Source of the DNA: Gillisia lutea
GTDB lineage: Bacteria > Bacteroidota > Bacteroidia > Flavobacteriales > Flavobacteriaceae
DNA length: 64,000 nucleotides
Direction: 5' to 3'
NCBI RefSeq assembly: GCF_021568705.1
Contig: NZ_JAKGTH010000007.1
Coordinates: 124,001-188,000, forward strand
The notes beneath the pieces were generated by a model. It had not been told where the DNA came from. It worked only from the letters and a program-made list of their open reading frames with translations, and ran no database searches. This document shows, in pieces, positions 7,033-17,028 of this stretch; positions within the stretch are counted from its first letter, which is position 1, and every line of letters starts with the position of its first letter. The position numbers and the translations under genes were made by a program.

Positions 7033-9835
7033 TCAACAGGATAGGTTTTCCAAAACCTAGACCCTCTAACTTTTGGAGCTGGGTGGCAGCATCTCCTACT
7101 ATTAAATAGTATATCCTCTCTGGATTTATGTAGGTGTTGGCCAGTTCTTTAATGTCTTCAATAGTCATTTTGTTAACGGTCTCTTCTCGTTGTTTGATGA
7201 AGTCGGCCTCCAAATTATAGTTACTTATATCCGAAAGCATATTTAGTTTTGAATTCAGAGTTTCAAACTTTCGGGCATTGCTTTTTATCATAAAACTTTT
7301 GGTGACTTCAAGATCCTGACTATCAAAATTCACAGGATATTCGGTTAAAATTTCTTTAATAAGGCTTAAGGCATCATAAGTAATGTTAGAGCGCACTCCG
7401 CTGGAGATCACAAATTGCCCTACTAAATTACTGCCGGTGAATTTAGATCTTATCCCGTACGTATAACCTTTTCCTTCGCGTAACTGCTGAGTGAGCTGGG
7501 AAGCAAATCCACCTCCACCTAAACGGTAATTCATCACCTCTGCAGGATAAAAATCTTTGTCAGTTGCTTTTAAAGCGGGTGCTCCAATCATAAGAACCGA
7601 TTGTTTTGCTCCAGGCACATCGTAAAAATACACCTGCGAACTTTTCGGGGCTTGTGGTGTAGGTAGATCGGGAAATAATACATTAACCGGTTTCCAGTTC
7701 GCAGAAATTGCCTTAAGTGAAGAAGTCGTAGCCTTTCTATCTATATAGCCAACTATAGAAAAGCTAGCCTGCATAGGAGATAGGTTAAGGCGATAATAGT
7801 CTTTAAGGTCTTGGAGGCTTATCTTTTCAATGGAGTTTTCGGTACCCAGATTGTCGTGAGAGAGAATATGAGTATTGCCATAGATCAACTTTTTGAACTC
7901 GCTGGTGGCAATACTATTCGGATTTGCATTTTGTTGCTGAATTTGACTGCTTACCTTTTGTTTAGCCAATTTAAACTCAGTTTCATCCCATCGCGGTTCT
8001 AATAAAATCTCTCGTACTAGATCCATCGTCTTTTCATAATTTCTGCTCAGGCTGCTTCCACTTATAATTATTTTTTCATCGGTAGCGGTCACTTCAATGC
8101 TGGAGCCTAAAAGTTCTATGGCCTCTTCTAATTCCTGCGGTGTTTTTTTAGCGGTACCTTTGGTCATTAAATTCGCTAACAAATTAGAAACTCCTACTTT
8201 GTTTGGATCTTCTAAAAGTAGCCCACCTTTCATCTCTAAACTGAATTGCACTAAGGGCACTTCCTTAGAAGTAATTCCATAAATCTTTAGACCTGAAGGA
8301 AGGTTAGCTTGCCAGACCTCAGGCGTTTTTAACTCTGGAGTACCCCAATAAGGAGGCTCTGTAGATCTATCGAAACTGGAAGGTGTTTTCTGGTAGGCCA
8401 CTTCAGCAGACGTGTCAAATTCATCTTCAGCTCCTTCTACAATCTTTTCTTCTACAACTTCAGCAGGTACAGAATTCTCTAAAGCCAGTTCTGGCTGACC
8501 CTTAGGAACAAAACTGGTAGCGATATAAGGTTTGTTCAGAATGTATTTTTTGAATACACGCATAACATCTTTAGAGGAAACCTCAAAAATTTTTTCTACA
8601 TTTTTGTTGATCTCATTTGGATCGTTAGCAAATATCTGGTATTGCGCCAACTGAAAACCTTTCCCAAGAACGCTGGAAATACTGTTGTAAAATTCAGTTT
8701 CCTGTCCGGCTTTAATCCTTTTTAAGTCTTTTTCAGGAATTCCATCTTTTGCAAATTGCTGAAATGCTTCATCGATGGCAGATTTTACTTTATCAAGATC
8801 GGTCTTATCATAAGCACGAATTTGTAACATGAATTGTCCTGCTAGTTCCGAAGTATAATCGAACATGTCTACGGCATCGGTCAATTCCTTTTCAACTACA
8901 AGTTTTTTATACAAAGGCGCGTTCTTTCCTTCAGAAAGATATTTTGCCAATATCTCTAACGCGTATGAATCTTCATGATAGGAATATACAGAGGGCCAGG
9001 TAAGGGTGAGTTCTGGTAAATTCGCAAAGTTATCTTCAAAATAGAGATTTTTTGAAGCTTTCAAGGTTACCGGTTTCTTTTCTAAAACAGCAATTTCTTT
9101 TCCGGGTTTAATCTCATCAAAGTATTTATGAACCCAGTCTTTGGCCTGAGCTACATCAAAATCGCCTGCTATTGTAAGAGTCACATTATTTGGCACATAC
9201 CAGGTATTATAAAAATCTTTCACATCTTGCAGTGTGGCATTTTGAAGATCCTCCAAAGAACCAATTACTTGCCAGCTATAGGGATGTCCTTGCGGATACA
9301 GGTTTTGATCTATAACATAAAAGGTATGCCCATAAGGACGGTTATCTACGCTTTGCCTTTTTTCATTTTTTACAACCTGCTTTTCTTTTGCAAGTATAGG
9401 TTCGGTAACTGTATTAATGAAGAAACCTAATTTATCGGCCTCTGCCCAGATCATTTTCTCCAGGGCATCATTAGGTACGGTCTGGAAATAATTGGTTCTG
9501 TCTCTACTGGTAGAGCCGTTAGCGCCAGAACCTCCAATACGAGAACTCATTTTATCGAGTCCGCCTTTGCCGAGATTTTCCGATTCTAGGAATAACAAGT
9601 GCTCAAATAGATGAGCAAAGCCGGTTCTTCCTTCCTTCTCGCGAGCAGAACCTACATGACTGGTAAGAGCAACTGCTACGACGGGATCTGATCTATCTAT
9701 ATGTAAAATAACACGCAGGCCATTTTCAAGAGTGAAGGTTTCAAAATCTACGTTGAAATTTTTGTTCTTCTCTTGTGCTGAAACTGATAAGGTGCTTATC
9801 AAGAAAAAGAAAAATAGCGATCTAATATATTTCAT
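7022..9835 (-). CDS. M16 family zinc metallopeptidase (tandem-domain)
   Basis: A 937-aa secreted protease with a signal peptide (MKYIRSLFFFFLISTLSVSA). The N-terminal M16 domain carries the inverted zinc motif HLFEH (His75, Glu78, His79), with the distal glutamate region near EADKLGFFINTVTEP. A second M16 half (about 500-930) lacks HxxEH, the usual non-catalytic half of the pitrilysin/insulinase clan. It probably degrades peptides in the periplasm. It is followed by the isoprenoid-synthase-like gene (11-bp overlap) and preceded, 39 bp away, by the M14 peptidase gene on the same strand; all three may be one operon. Confidence 0.93.
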   Translation of the reverse strand: MKYIRSLFFFFLISTLSVSAQEKNKNFNVDFETFTLENGLRVILHIDRSDPVVAVALTSHVGSAREKEGRTGFAHLFEHLLFLESENLGKGGLDKMSSRIGGSGANGSTSRDRTNYFQTVPNDALEKMIWAEADKLGFFINTVTEPILAKEKQVVKNEKRQSVDNRPYGHTFYVIDQNLYPQGHPYSWQVIGSLEDLQNATLQDVKDFYNTWYVPNNVTLTIAGDFDVAQAKDWVHKYFDEIKPGKEIAVLEKKPVTLKASKNLYFEDNFANLPELTLTWPSVYSYHEDSYALEILAKYLSEGKNAPLYKKLVVEKELTDAVDMFDYTSELAGQFMLQIRAYDKTDLDKVKSAIDEAFQQFAKDGIPEKDLKRIKAGQETEFYNSISSVLGKGFQLAQYQIFANDPNEINKNVEKIFEVSSKDVMRVFKKYILNKPYIATSFVPKGQPELALENSVPAEVVEEKIVEGAEDEFDTSAEVAYQKTPSSFDRSTEPPYWGTPELKTPEVWQANLPSGLKIYGITSKEVPLVQFSLEMKGGLLLEDPNKVGVSNLLANLMTKGTAKKTPQELEEAIELLGSSIEVTATDEKIIISGSSLSRNYEKTMDLVREILLEPRWDETEFKLAKQKVSSQIQQQNANPNSIATSEFKKLIYGNTHILSHDNLGTENSIEKISLQDLKDYYRLNLSPMQASFSIVGYIDRKATTSSLKAISANWKPVNVLFPDLPTPQAPKSSQVYFYDVPGAKQSVLMIGAPALKATDKDFYPAEVMNYRLGGGGFASQLTQQLREGKGYTYGIRSKFTGSNLVGQFVISSGVRSNITYDALSLIKEILTEYPVNFDSQDLEVTKSFMIKSNARKFETLNSKLNMLSDISNYNLEADFIKQREETVNKMTIEDIKELANTYINPERIYYLIVGDAATQLQKLEGLGFGKPILLNEE

Positions 9836-9874
9836 AAAAAAAATAATTTGATAAGGGTATTAAAGATTGATGAG

Positions 9875-12373
9875 TTACATTTTATAATCGTCATTATTGA
9901 CAAAGAAGATGGAATTTACAAAGAAGAGTTTCCCGTTTTCCCAAAATGCCCTAAACAAAGGGTTATCTACCAAGTATACAAAACTCCCTCTTCCCATAGG
10001 TTCTTCGCCAAATATCATAGAATTTTTGATATTTTTTATAGCCTTACTTCCTGCAAATCCGGAAACAACTTCCGGCGTCTCTTCTAGATAAGCCACATTA
10101 TAACCTTCCGTTAAATAACTATAGCTGTCATTGCTAAGTTTCAAACTGTAATAGGAATTATTATAGCCAAAAGCCAGGGGGTGAGTGTTGTCTACTTTAG
10201 TTTTTATAATACTGCCGGTAATAAGTTCTTTTATATCTTCTCGTTCCCGTTGATTATAGGGAATCAAGCTTGAATTTTTTGAAGTGTCTTCCTTAGTGTC
10301 CGGCTTGTTTTCCTTCAAATTGAATCCATCTTTTCCTGCGAAACTGGAGATAGCATTTCCAATAGCAATTACTTTCCCTCCATTTCTTACCCAATCTTTC
10401 AATTCGCGGAGGCTATCATCGCTTAAAATACGACTGTAATATCCAGAAGGAAGTACTATTACATCTAAATTAGAAAGAGCTTTTTCATTAAAATAATCGG
10501 TATCAATTGTGGTGACATGGTAATTGAGTTCTTGTTCAAAAAAGTACCAGATTTCTCCAAAGTTCAGAGAAGAGGTGCCATTTCCTCGTAATACTCCTAT
10601 TCTGGGTTTATTAATGATCTTGATCTCTGAAGAACCAAAATCCGGTCCGCTAGTGGCAAAACTACTGCTAGCCGAATGCAGTTGGCGGCCATATTCATTG
10701 GCGAGTGCTACTAATTTCTCGTCAAAATCTTGAAAATTCTTATTATCACTTTTAGTAATCACTAAACTTCCAGGAGTAAATTTTTCCTTTGCATTTTCAA
10801 AGGCTGTCTGAGTGAATCGTACTTTGAAATTATCTTTTAAAAGAGCAGCAAGGAATTTTGCATCTTCCATACTATCCCATTTTGAAATATAACCGGCCGC
10901 TTTTGGGGTAGCTGTATTAGCCGGTACTGTGGTAGAGGAAATAGCTTTTTCTGAAATAGGTTTGTCGCTAGCTACAGCATCCAGACCGTATGCGTAAGGA
11001 ATGCTCCATGCGGTGATATCATAGGTTAAAGAATCTACAAGTCTGGCAGCAGGTTCAAATAGCACCTTTATCATCTTTCCTTTAGGCTGATCGCTGTTTA
11101 TAACCAGCGTATTTTCAGATGCGTCTAAGCCACTGTTGTTGTTAGCGGTATAATTGTAGCCTTTTATTTTAGGGTTTTTTGAGGTAGAATAAGTTATCTC
11201 GTGGAAGTCTAACAATCTCTTTAGTGCGCCTATTTTATCTGGGCTGCCATTAACGGCATAACTTTTTGAATCGCTGCTACTGTTATTGAAGAATTTTTTG
11301 AATTCTGTTCTTAATTTTTCAACATTTTTAGAGGCGATTTCTACGGTAGAAATCCCGGTGGTGGTATGATGAGCAAGCCTGTCTTTTAAAGTAAGCTCAA
11401 AGCCTTCGTTGGTATTAATGCCTAAGCCAGCATCTCCATTTCCTGCTTGCTCGTAGGTCATTCCAATAGCTCCCATATATGTGGGATACGTATCTCCATA
11501 GCTTGGATATAATAGATCAAAACGCTCTCCAGTGAAATATAGCCAACCATTTTCATCAAAATACTTTGCATGATTCTTACCGATTTCTTTTTGAAAATCA
11601 CGTTGAAAAGGAGTAATGATTTCATGAAATGGTTCTGCCGCAGGGGCGAAATAATATGGATCGTTAATGCCTTGCTCATGGAAATCGACGTGGATCTGCG
11701 GCATCCAAGTATTGTAGACTTTTAATCGCTGACGAGTTTCTACCTGCGTAGCCCAAGCCCAATCCCTGTTAAGGTCGAATAAATAATGATTCGGTCTTCC
11801 TCCGGGCCAAGGTTCATTATGCTCTGAAGCAATTTGAGCAGTATTATAAGGAGACGATTTTACCTGATTGTACCAGTTAACATAACGGTCACGACCATCA
11901 GGATTCACACATGGATCCATAATTATTACCGTATTCTCCAAGTAATTTTTATTTGCAGTTACAAGTTCATAAAGTGTTTGCATAGCTGCTTCGGTACTGG
12001 AGGCTTCATTACCATGCACATTATAACTTAACCAAACAATAGCTTTTTGTAAAGTGGAATTGGTAGAATTTTCCAATAACCCCGCGGTCTTTAAATGATC
12101 CTTTCTGATATCTTCTAAATTCTGCATATTTTCTTCTGAAGAAACAATAGCATAAGTAAGTGGCCGGTTTTCATTAGTTTCACCATAGGATTGATAGTTT
12201 ACCAATGGTGAATTCTCAGCAACATACTCAAAATAGCGCACAACATTGGCGTGGCGGGTAAATCGTGTTCCTAATTCGTAACCTAAAAAATCTGAAGGAG
12301 ATTGAATATTTTGGGAAAATGTTGTTTCTATTAGAAGAAAGAAAACAATAAAAAGAAAGGTAATTTTTTTCAT
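9875..12373 (-). CDS. Secreted M14 zinc carboxypeptidase
   Basis: An 832-aa protein with signal peptide (MKKITFLFIVFFLLIETTFSQ). The M14 catalytic domain shows HGNEAS (zinc ligands His120, Glu123), NPDGRDR and DFHEQGIND (third ligand region). A C-terminal part of about 300 residues looks like the glutamine-amidotransferase-like domain that often follows M14 domains in Bacteroidota (IGVLRGNGTSS, LDVIVLPSGYY). The start at 12373 was preferred to an ATG 18 bp upstream, because it puts the Lys-Lys-hydrophobic signal peptide at the N-terminus. Probable role: trimming of extracellular peptides. It is upstream of the M16 gene on the same strand. Confidence 0.92.
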   Translation of the reverse strand: MKKITFLFIVFFLLIETTFSQNIQSPSDFLGYELGTRFTRHANVVRYFEYVAENSPLVNYQSYGETNENRPLTYAIVSSEENMQNLEDIRKDHLKTAGLLENSTNSTLQKAIVWLSYNVHGNEASSTEAAMQTLYELVTANKNYLENTVIIMDPCVNPDGRDRYVNWYNQVKSSPYNTAQIASEHNEPWPGGRPNHYLFDLNRDWAWATQVETRQRLKVYNTWMPQIHVDFHEQGINDPYYFAPAAEPFHEIITPFQRDFQKEIGKNHAKYFDENGWLYFTGERFDLLYPSYGDTYPTYMGAIGMTYEQAGNGDAGLGINTNEGFELTLKDRLAHHTTTGISTVEIASKNVEKLRTEFKKFFNNSSSDSKSYAVNGSPDKIGALKRLLDFHEITYSTSKNPKIKGYNYTANNNSGLDASENTLVINSDQPKGKMIKVLFEPAARLVDSLTYDITAWSIPYAYGLDAVASDKPISEKAISSTTVPANTATPKAAGYISKWDSMEDAKFLAALLKDNFKVRFTQTAFENAKEKFTPGSLVITKSDNKNFQDFDEKLVALANEYGRQLHSASSSFATSGPDFGSSEIKIINKPRIGVLRGNGTSSLNFGEIWYFFEQELNYHVTTIDTDYFNEKALSNLDVIVLPSGYYSRILSDDSLRELKDWVRNGGKVIAIGNAISSFAGKDGFNLKENKPDTKEDTSKNSSLIPYNQREREDIKELITGSIIKTKVDNTHPLAFGYNNSYYSLKLSNDSYSYLTEGYNVAYLEETPEVVSGFAGSKAIKNIKNSMIFGEEPMGRGSFVYLVDNPLFRAFWENGKLFFVNSIFFVNNDDYKM

Positions 12374-12462
12374 TATTAATTTTAAAACCAAGATTAATAT
12401 AGTAAAGATAGCACACCACCCTGAATTAACTAAAATTTAGGGCATAAAATGCGTATCTTCGG

Positions 12463-12470
12463 TATCTTTG
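12463..12470 (+). promoter_or_regulatory. -7 promoter box upstream of bshC
   Basis: TATCTTTG matches TAnnTTTG and lies 18 bp before the chosen bshC start at 12489. A possible upstream ATG at 12468 falls inside this box, which supports the later start. Confidence 0.5.
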
Positions 12471-12488
12471 TGTTTTAATAGAAATTAT

Positions 12489-14105
12489 ATGCCAACAGAC
12501 TGTCTTTCCTATAAAGAAACCAATTATTTTTCCAATCTAATTACCGATTATATCGAACAAAAAGAGGAGTTAAAATCCTTCTATCATAGATTTCCTGTGT
12601 TAGAGAATTTTGAAGCTCAGACTGCAGAAAAAAAGTCTTCTTTTACTGTTGAAAAAAGAACTGTTCTGGTAGCTGCTTTAAAAAGACAATATTCCGGAAT
12701 TAATGTTTCTGATACAGTTGCAAATAATATTGATTCCCTAGCAAATGAAAATACATTTACGGTAACTACCGGGCATCAGCTCAATTTATTTACCGGTCCG
12801 TTATACTTTTTATACAAGATTGTTTCCGCCATTAACTTGGCTTCCGAATTGAATAAAAAATATCCACATTCACATTCTGTGCCTGTGTATTGGATGGCTA
12901 CCGAGGATCATGATTTTGAAGAGATCAATTATTTCAATTTGAATGGAAAGAAATTCAAGTGGAACAGCAGTGAAAAAGAAGCGGGAAAAACTGCGGTGGG
13001 AGAGCTTAAAACTGAAGGTTTAGAAGATGTGTTCGAGCTTTTTTCAGCAGAGATAGGAGGAGGGAAGACCGCCGAAAAATTAAAAGGACTATTCAAAAGT
13101 GCTTATTTAGAGCATCCTAATTTAACCGATGCCACCAGATATCTAGCAAACGAACTGTTTAAAGATTATGGACTGGTGATCGTTAATGGTCAGGATGTAG
13201 CTTTGAAACAGCAATTTGCTCCTTATGTACAAAAAGACCTGTTGGAGCAACTTTCTTTTAATACTACGACATCGCTGGCTTCTAAATTAGAAGATCTGGG
13301 ATATGGAGTGCAGGTGAATCCCAGGGAAATCAATATGTTCTATTTGAACGATGGCTTACGAGAGCGGATTCTTGAACAGGATGGAAAATTCTATGTGAAT
13401 ACTACACAAATAGAATGGTCTAGAGAAGAAGTACTAGAGGAATTGGAAGGTCACCCAGAACGATTTAGTCCTAACGTGATGATGCGCCCTTTATATCAAG
13501 AGGTCATCCTGCCAAATTTGTGTTATATAGGAGGTGGTGGAGAATTGGCCTATTGGTTTGAGCTAAAAGAATTGTTCGAAAAGGCAGGAGTAACTTTCCC
13601 TATTTTAATGCTCAGGAATTCTGCATTGATCGAAACAGCAAAACAGAATGAGAAGCGTGAAAAACTGGATATTTCTCATGCTGAATTATTTTTGAAACAA
13701 CATGAACTTATAAATAGAAAGGTTAGAAAAATATCAAATATCGATATAGATTTTAGCCCTCAGAAGAAATATTTGAAAGATCAATTTCAGAGTTTGTACG
13801 AATTAGCTGAAAAAACAGATGAGTCCTTTCTTGGAGCTGTAAAAGCACAGGAGGTAAAGCAGCTTAAAGGATTGGAGCATTTAGAGAAACGACTTTTAAA
13901 AGCCCAGAAACGAAAACTGAAAGATGAGGTTTCCAGAATAACCAATTTACAAAATGAGTTGTTCCCGAATAAGAGTCTGCAAGAGAGGCAGACCAATTTT
14001 TCAGAAATGTATTTGGAATATGGAGAAGCTTTAATTCCTTCCTTAATAGAAAAACTAAACCCTTTAGAATTACAATTTAAAATTTTGACTTTTGGAGAAA
14101 AATAA
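12489..14105 (+). CDS. bshC: Putative cysteine ligase BshC, bacillithiol biosynthesis
   Basis: A 538-aa protein matching BshC, which is thought to add cysteine to GlcN-malate in the last step of bacillithiol synthesis. Diagnostic stretches are TVTTGHQLNLFTGPLYFLYK, YWMATEDHDFEEI, FSPNVMMRPLYQEVILPN and YIGGGGELAYW. A long helical coiled-coil segment (about 395-500) follows the Rossmann-like core, as in the crystal structure of the family. Length is as expected (about 540). The next gene starts one base after the stop, suggesting coupling. Confidence 0.95.
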   Translation: MPTDCLSYKETNYFSNLITDYIEQKEELKSFYHRFPVLENFEAQTAEKKSSFTVEKRTVLVAALKRQYSGINVSDTVANNIDSLANENTFTVTTGHQLNLFTGPLYFLYKIVSAINLASELNKKYPHSHSVPVYWMATEDHDFEEINYFNLNGKKFKWNSSEKEAGKTAVGELKTEGLEDVFELFSAEIGGGKTAEKLKGLFKSAYLEHPNLTDATRYLANELFKDYGLVIVNGQDVALKQQFAPYVQKDLLEQLSFNTTTSLASKLEDLGYGVQVNPREINMFYLNDGLRERILEQDGKFYVNTTQIEWSREEVLEELEGHPERFSPNVMMRPLYQEVILPNLCYIGGGGELAYWFELKELFEKAGVTFPILMLRNSALIETAKQNEKREKLDISHAELFLKQHELINRKVRKISNIDIDFSPQKKYLKDQFQSLYELAEKTDESFLGAVKAQEVKQLKGLEHLEKRLLKAQKRKLKDEVSRITNLQNELFPNKSLQERQTNFSEMYLEYGEALIPSLIEKLNPLELQFKILTFGEK

Positions 14106-14106
14106 A

Positions 14107-15483
14107 ATGCATACTATAGATATGGATCTGGTGGAAATGACCTTAGATGTCATGAAATATACCATAGATCGTATCTCAAATATCACCCCGGAGCTTGGTT
14201 CTCCTAAAAAAGAAGAGGAATTATTGAAGATGGTGGGGGAAACTGTCACCCCAAAAGGAATTGGTGGAGAGAATGCCTTTAAGATGTTTAGAGATGTCCT
14301 AGTGAAAGCTACAGTACCAATAGATCATCCAAGGCATTTGGCATTTGTACCAGCAGCACCCACAAGAGCCGCAATCATGTTCGATCTTGTAACATCGGCT
14401 TCTAGTATTCATGGTGCCTACTGGATGGAAGGAGCAGGAGGGATCTTCTGCGAGAATCAGGCCATGAAATGGTTGGTTTCACTTACCGGCCTACCGGAAG
14501 GCGCTTTTGGAGTATTTACCAGTGGAGGAACTGCAGCAAATCTTTCTGCTTTAGTTGCGGCAAGAGAAGAATGGAGAAATAAAGACGTATCTCATATTGC
14601 AGAAAAAGGATTGTTACTAACTTCCGATGGAGCGCATAGTTCAATCCAGGCTATGGCAAAAGTGATGGATGCAGATATTCAAATTATTACTTGTGAAGGA
14701 GAAAACCTTACCGGGAAAGAGTTGAAAGCAGCAATAGCTAAGTTGTCTGCTGCCGATAGAAAATGCCTTTTTGCAGTAGTAGCTACAGGTGGTACCACCA
14801 ATGCCGGAATTATTGATGATCTGGCTTCTATTGCTGAGGTGTGTGAGACTGAAAAAGTTTGGTTCCATGTAGATTGCGCTTATGGAGGTGGTGCACTTGC
14901 TGCCCCATCAGTAAGACATTTGTTCAATGGAATAGAAAAAGCAGATAGTATTACTATCGACCCGCATAAATGGCTTTTTTCTCCTTATGATTGCGGAGCG
15001 GTGATCTATAAGGATCTGGAAATGGCAAAAAATGCACATTCTCAAAAAGGTTCTTATCTGGAGATCTTCAAAGATGAAGGTGCTCAAGGTTTTAATCCAG
15101 CCGATTATCAAATTCAACTTACAAGAAGACTAAGAGGGATGCCTTTATGGTTCTCTTTAGCGATGCACGGAACCGAAAAATACAGAGATTCTATAGAACG
15201 AGGTATTGAGTTGGCTAAAATAGCTGCAAAAAAGATTGAAGATAGACCGTATTTAGAGCTTGTGAGGCCATCAAGTTTATCGGTTGTGTTATATAAAAGA
15301 AAGGGATGGACCCCGGAAGATTATAGAGATTGGACCTATAGAAATCATAACGCGGGAATTGCATTGGTAACTCCTACAAAATGGATGACCAATGGGGAGT
15401 ATGAGACCATTTCAAGATTTTGTTTCATCAACCCCGATACCACCGAAGAAGATATCGATATGATACTGGATACTATGGAATAA
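14107..15483 (+). CDS. PLP-dependent group II amino-acid decarboxylase
   Basis: A 458-aa fold-type I PLP enzyme of the glutamate/aromatic amino acid/diaminobutyrate decarboxylase group. The Schiff-base lysine is in DPHKWLFSPYDCG, the PLP-phosphate site in FTSGGTAANLSAL, and the cofactor Asp in WFHVDCAYGG. The substrate cannot be decided; the family includes aromatic-L-amino-acid and L-2,4-diaminobutyrate decarboxylases. Start ATG 14107 lies one base after bshC. A terminator follows at 15503-15534. Bacillithiol coupling is only positional. Confidence 0.9.
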   Translation: MHTIDMDLVEMTLDVMKYTIDRISNITPELGSPKKEEELLKMVGETVTPKGIGGENAFKMFRDVLVKATVPIDHPRHLAFVPAAPTRAAIMFDLVTSASSIHGAYWMEGAGGIFCENQAMKWLVSLTGLPEGAFGVFTSGGTAANLSALVAAREEWRNKDVSHIAEKGLLLTSDGAHSSIQAMAKVMDADIQIITCEGENLTGKELKAAIAKLSAADRKCLFAVVATGGTTNAGIIDDLASIAEVCETEKVWFHVDCAYGGGALAAPSVRHLFNGIEKADSITIDPHKWLFSPYDCGAVIYKDLEMAKNAHSQKGSYLEIFKDEGAQGFNPADYQIQLTRRLRGMPLWFSLAMHGTEKYRDSIERGIELAKIAAKKIEDRPYLELVRPSSLSVVLYKRKGWTPEDYRDWTYRNHNAGIALVTPTKWMTNGEYETISRFCFINPDTTEEDIDMILDTME

Positions 15484-15502
15484 TAATAATAGTTTGAATA
15501 AC

Positions 15503-15534
15503 AAAAAACTCCCGAGAATTTCGGGAGTTTTTTT
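15503..15534. terminator. Bidirectional-looking terminator between convergent genes
   Basis: Hairpin with arms AAAAAACTCCCGA (15503-15515) and TCGGGAGTTTTTT (15521-15533) and a 5-nt loop. It carries A and T tracts on both sides, and lies between the decarboxylase and the convergent M28 peptidase gene. Confidence 0.93.
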
Positions 15535-15552
15535 ATACTATGGTAAGGCGTT

Positions 15553-16560
15553 TTACTCTGCTTTATCCACAAAAGGGCGTTCTGCTCTATTTGCAACTTC
15601 CCAGGCGGTCAAGAACACCAATCTCGCACGTTTCTCTAATAGATCATAGCGAATCTTATCGGGAGTATCTGTCATTTTATGATAATCGGCGTGAACTCCA
15701 TTAAAATAGAAAATGATTGGAATGTTGTTCTTAGCGAAGTTATAATGGTCACTTCTGTAATAAAAACGGTTGGGATCATTTTCGTCATTATAGGTGTAAT
15801 CTAAAGCTAGGTTCACATATTTGGCATTTACTTCTTCACTCAAATTATGTAACTCTGTACTTAGCTTATCACTTCCAATAAGGTAAACATAGTTGCCATC
15901 AGCTTCGTGAGCAATATCTGTACGACCAATCATATCAATATTCAGGTTGGCCACTGTTTCAGTTAAAGGGAATACAGGATTATCGGTATAGAATTTTGAA
16001 CCAATCAAACCTTTTTCTTCTCCAGTTACGTTTAAAAATAGAATGGAGCGTTTTGGTCCGTATCCTTTTTCTTTAGCAGTCATAAAAGCTTCAGCAATTT
16101 CCAATACCGCTACAGTTCCAGACCCATCATCATCGGCACCATTAAATATGTTTCCCTGGTCATCCATTCCCACATGATCGTAATGAGAGGAAATTACTAA
16201 GATCTCGTTCGGAAATTCACTCCCTTCAATAAAAGCTAATACGTTTTCCGATTCTTTTACACTCCCTCTGAAGGCAGAGGAAGGAACTTCCTGATAGTAA
16301 TCATCGCCTCCCAGGGGAGAAGGAATTCCTAATTTTTTATATTCGGTTTTAAGATATTCTGCAGCTTTCTTTTGTCCCGGTTCGCCAGTCTCACGACCTT
16401 CAAATTCATCACTGGCAAAGATATAAAGGTGATCCTTCAATTCATCTGCATTGATGGTGGTGGCAAAATCCATAACATCTGCATTTTCAACATTTTTTGG
16501 TTGATGAGCGCCACAGCTTATTAAGTTTAAGGTTAGCGCGCATAAAAGAACTTTTTTCAT
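15553..16560 (-). CDS. M28 family zinc aminopeptidase, lipoprotein
   Basis: A 335-aa M28 peptidase with a lipoprotein signal (MKKVLLCALTLNLISC, Cys16). Zinc-ligand motifs are in SHYDHVG and NGADDDGSG, with the catalytic Glu pair in GEEKGLIGS and a further Asp in NLNIDMIGR. The family removes N-terminal residues from peptides, here probably at the cell envelope. The start at 16560 was chosen because a longer frame from 16590 would place residues before the signal peptide. Convergent with the decarboxylase gene. Confidence 0.93.
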   Translation of the reverse strand: MKKVLLCALTLNLISCGAHQPKNVENADVMDFATTINADELKDHLYIFASDEFEGRETGEPGQKKAAEYLKTEYKKLGIPSPLGGDDYYQEVPSSAFRGSVKESENVLAFIEGSEFPNEILVISSHYDHVGMDDQGNIFNGADDDGSGTVAVLEIAEAFMTAKEKGYGPKRSILFLNVTGEEKGLIGSKFYTDNPVFPLTETVANLNIDMIGRTDIAHEADGNYVYLIGSDKLSTELHNLSEEVNAKYVNLALDYTYNDENDPNRFYYRSDHYNFAKNNIPIIFYFNGVHADYHKMTDTPDKIRYDLLEKRARLVFLTAWEVANRAERPFVDKAE

Positions 16561-16741
16561 AGATAAATAATAGTTTAATAATTGACCCAAGATACGAGAT
16601 TTCGGAGTAAATGGGATGTTTAATTTAGTTTGAAGAAAACTATTGTGGGGCGAAGTATGCTATTTATTTGATATTGAGTAGATTTAGTTCAGCTGAAATT
16701 ATACTGCAGAAAAAAAATGAAAAAAAGCGCAATTTTATTTC

Positions 16742-16769
16742 TTGTAATACAAAAAGCTTTCTATATTTG
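16742..16769 (+). promoter_or_regulatory. Promoter of tRNA-Ser
   Basis: TTG at 16742-16744 and a perfect -7 box TATATTTG at 16762-16769, followed by CACCCGC. It lies 35 bp before the tRNA. Confidence 0.65.
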
Positions 16770-16804
16770 CACCCGCATTCAAGGAATACTTGATGAGGCA
16801 CTCA

Positions 16805-16889
16805 GGAGAAATGGCAGAGTGGTCGAATGCGGCAGTCTTGAAAACTGTTGAGGGTCACACCTCCGGGGGTTCGAATCCCTCTTTCTCCG
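16805..16889 (+). tRNA. tRNA-Ser(TGA)
   Basis: An 85-nt cloverleaf. Acceptor stem GGAGAAA (16805-16811) pairs with TTTCTCC (16882-16888), with discriminator G at 16889. The D-arm contains AGTGGTCGAATG. The anticodon loop CTTGAAA reads TGA. A long class II variable arm follows, and the T-arm contains GGTTCGAATCC. Serine is supported by anticodon and long variable arm. Its 3' end is the integration site of the adjacent island, which keeps the tRNA intact. Confidence 0.97.
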
Positions 16890-16890
16890 C
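16876..16890. repeat. attL: left copy of 15-bp direct repeat in tRNA-Ser 3' end
   Basis: TCCCTCTTTCTCCGC covers part of the T-arm and the acceptor 3' strand of tRNA-Ser. The identical 15 bases recur at 39907-39921, beyond the integrase gene. This is the usual signature of tyrosine-recombinase integration into a tRNA gene. Confidence 0.9.
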
Positions 16891-16895
16891 AACAC

Positions 16896-16938
16896 AAAAC
16901 CGTAAACAACTTATTTATAAGCGTTTACGGTTTTTTTT
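16896..16938 (+). terminator. tRNA-Ser terminator inside the island left end
   Basis: Arms AAAACCGTAAAC (16896-16907) and GTTTACGGTTTT (16923-16934) form a 12-bp stem with T tail, 7 bp after the tRNA. It lies within the island. A sister terminator with the same CGTAAAC/GTTTACG stem follows attR at 39929-39958. Confidence 0.88.
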
Positions 16939-17028
16939 ATGTCTTGTTTGGCCGTGATTTGTGCCGAAGAAAATAGCATTCTCTAGTTTTACTTTCTATT
17001 AATGTAGTTTAGATGTATACTGAGATTT

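Noticed and set aside
9848-10091. Small plus-strand ORFs at 9848 and 9897
   Set aside because: They lie antisense to the M14 peptidase end and lack any recognisable features.
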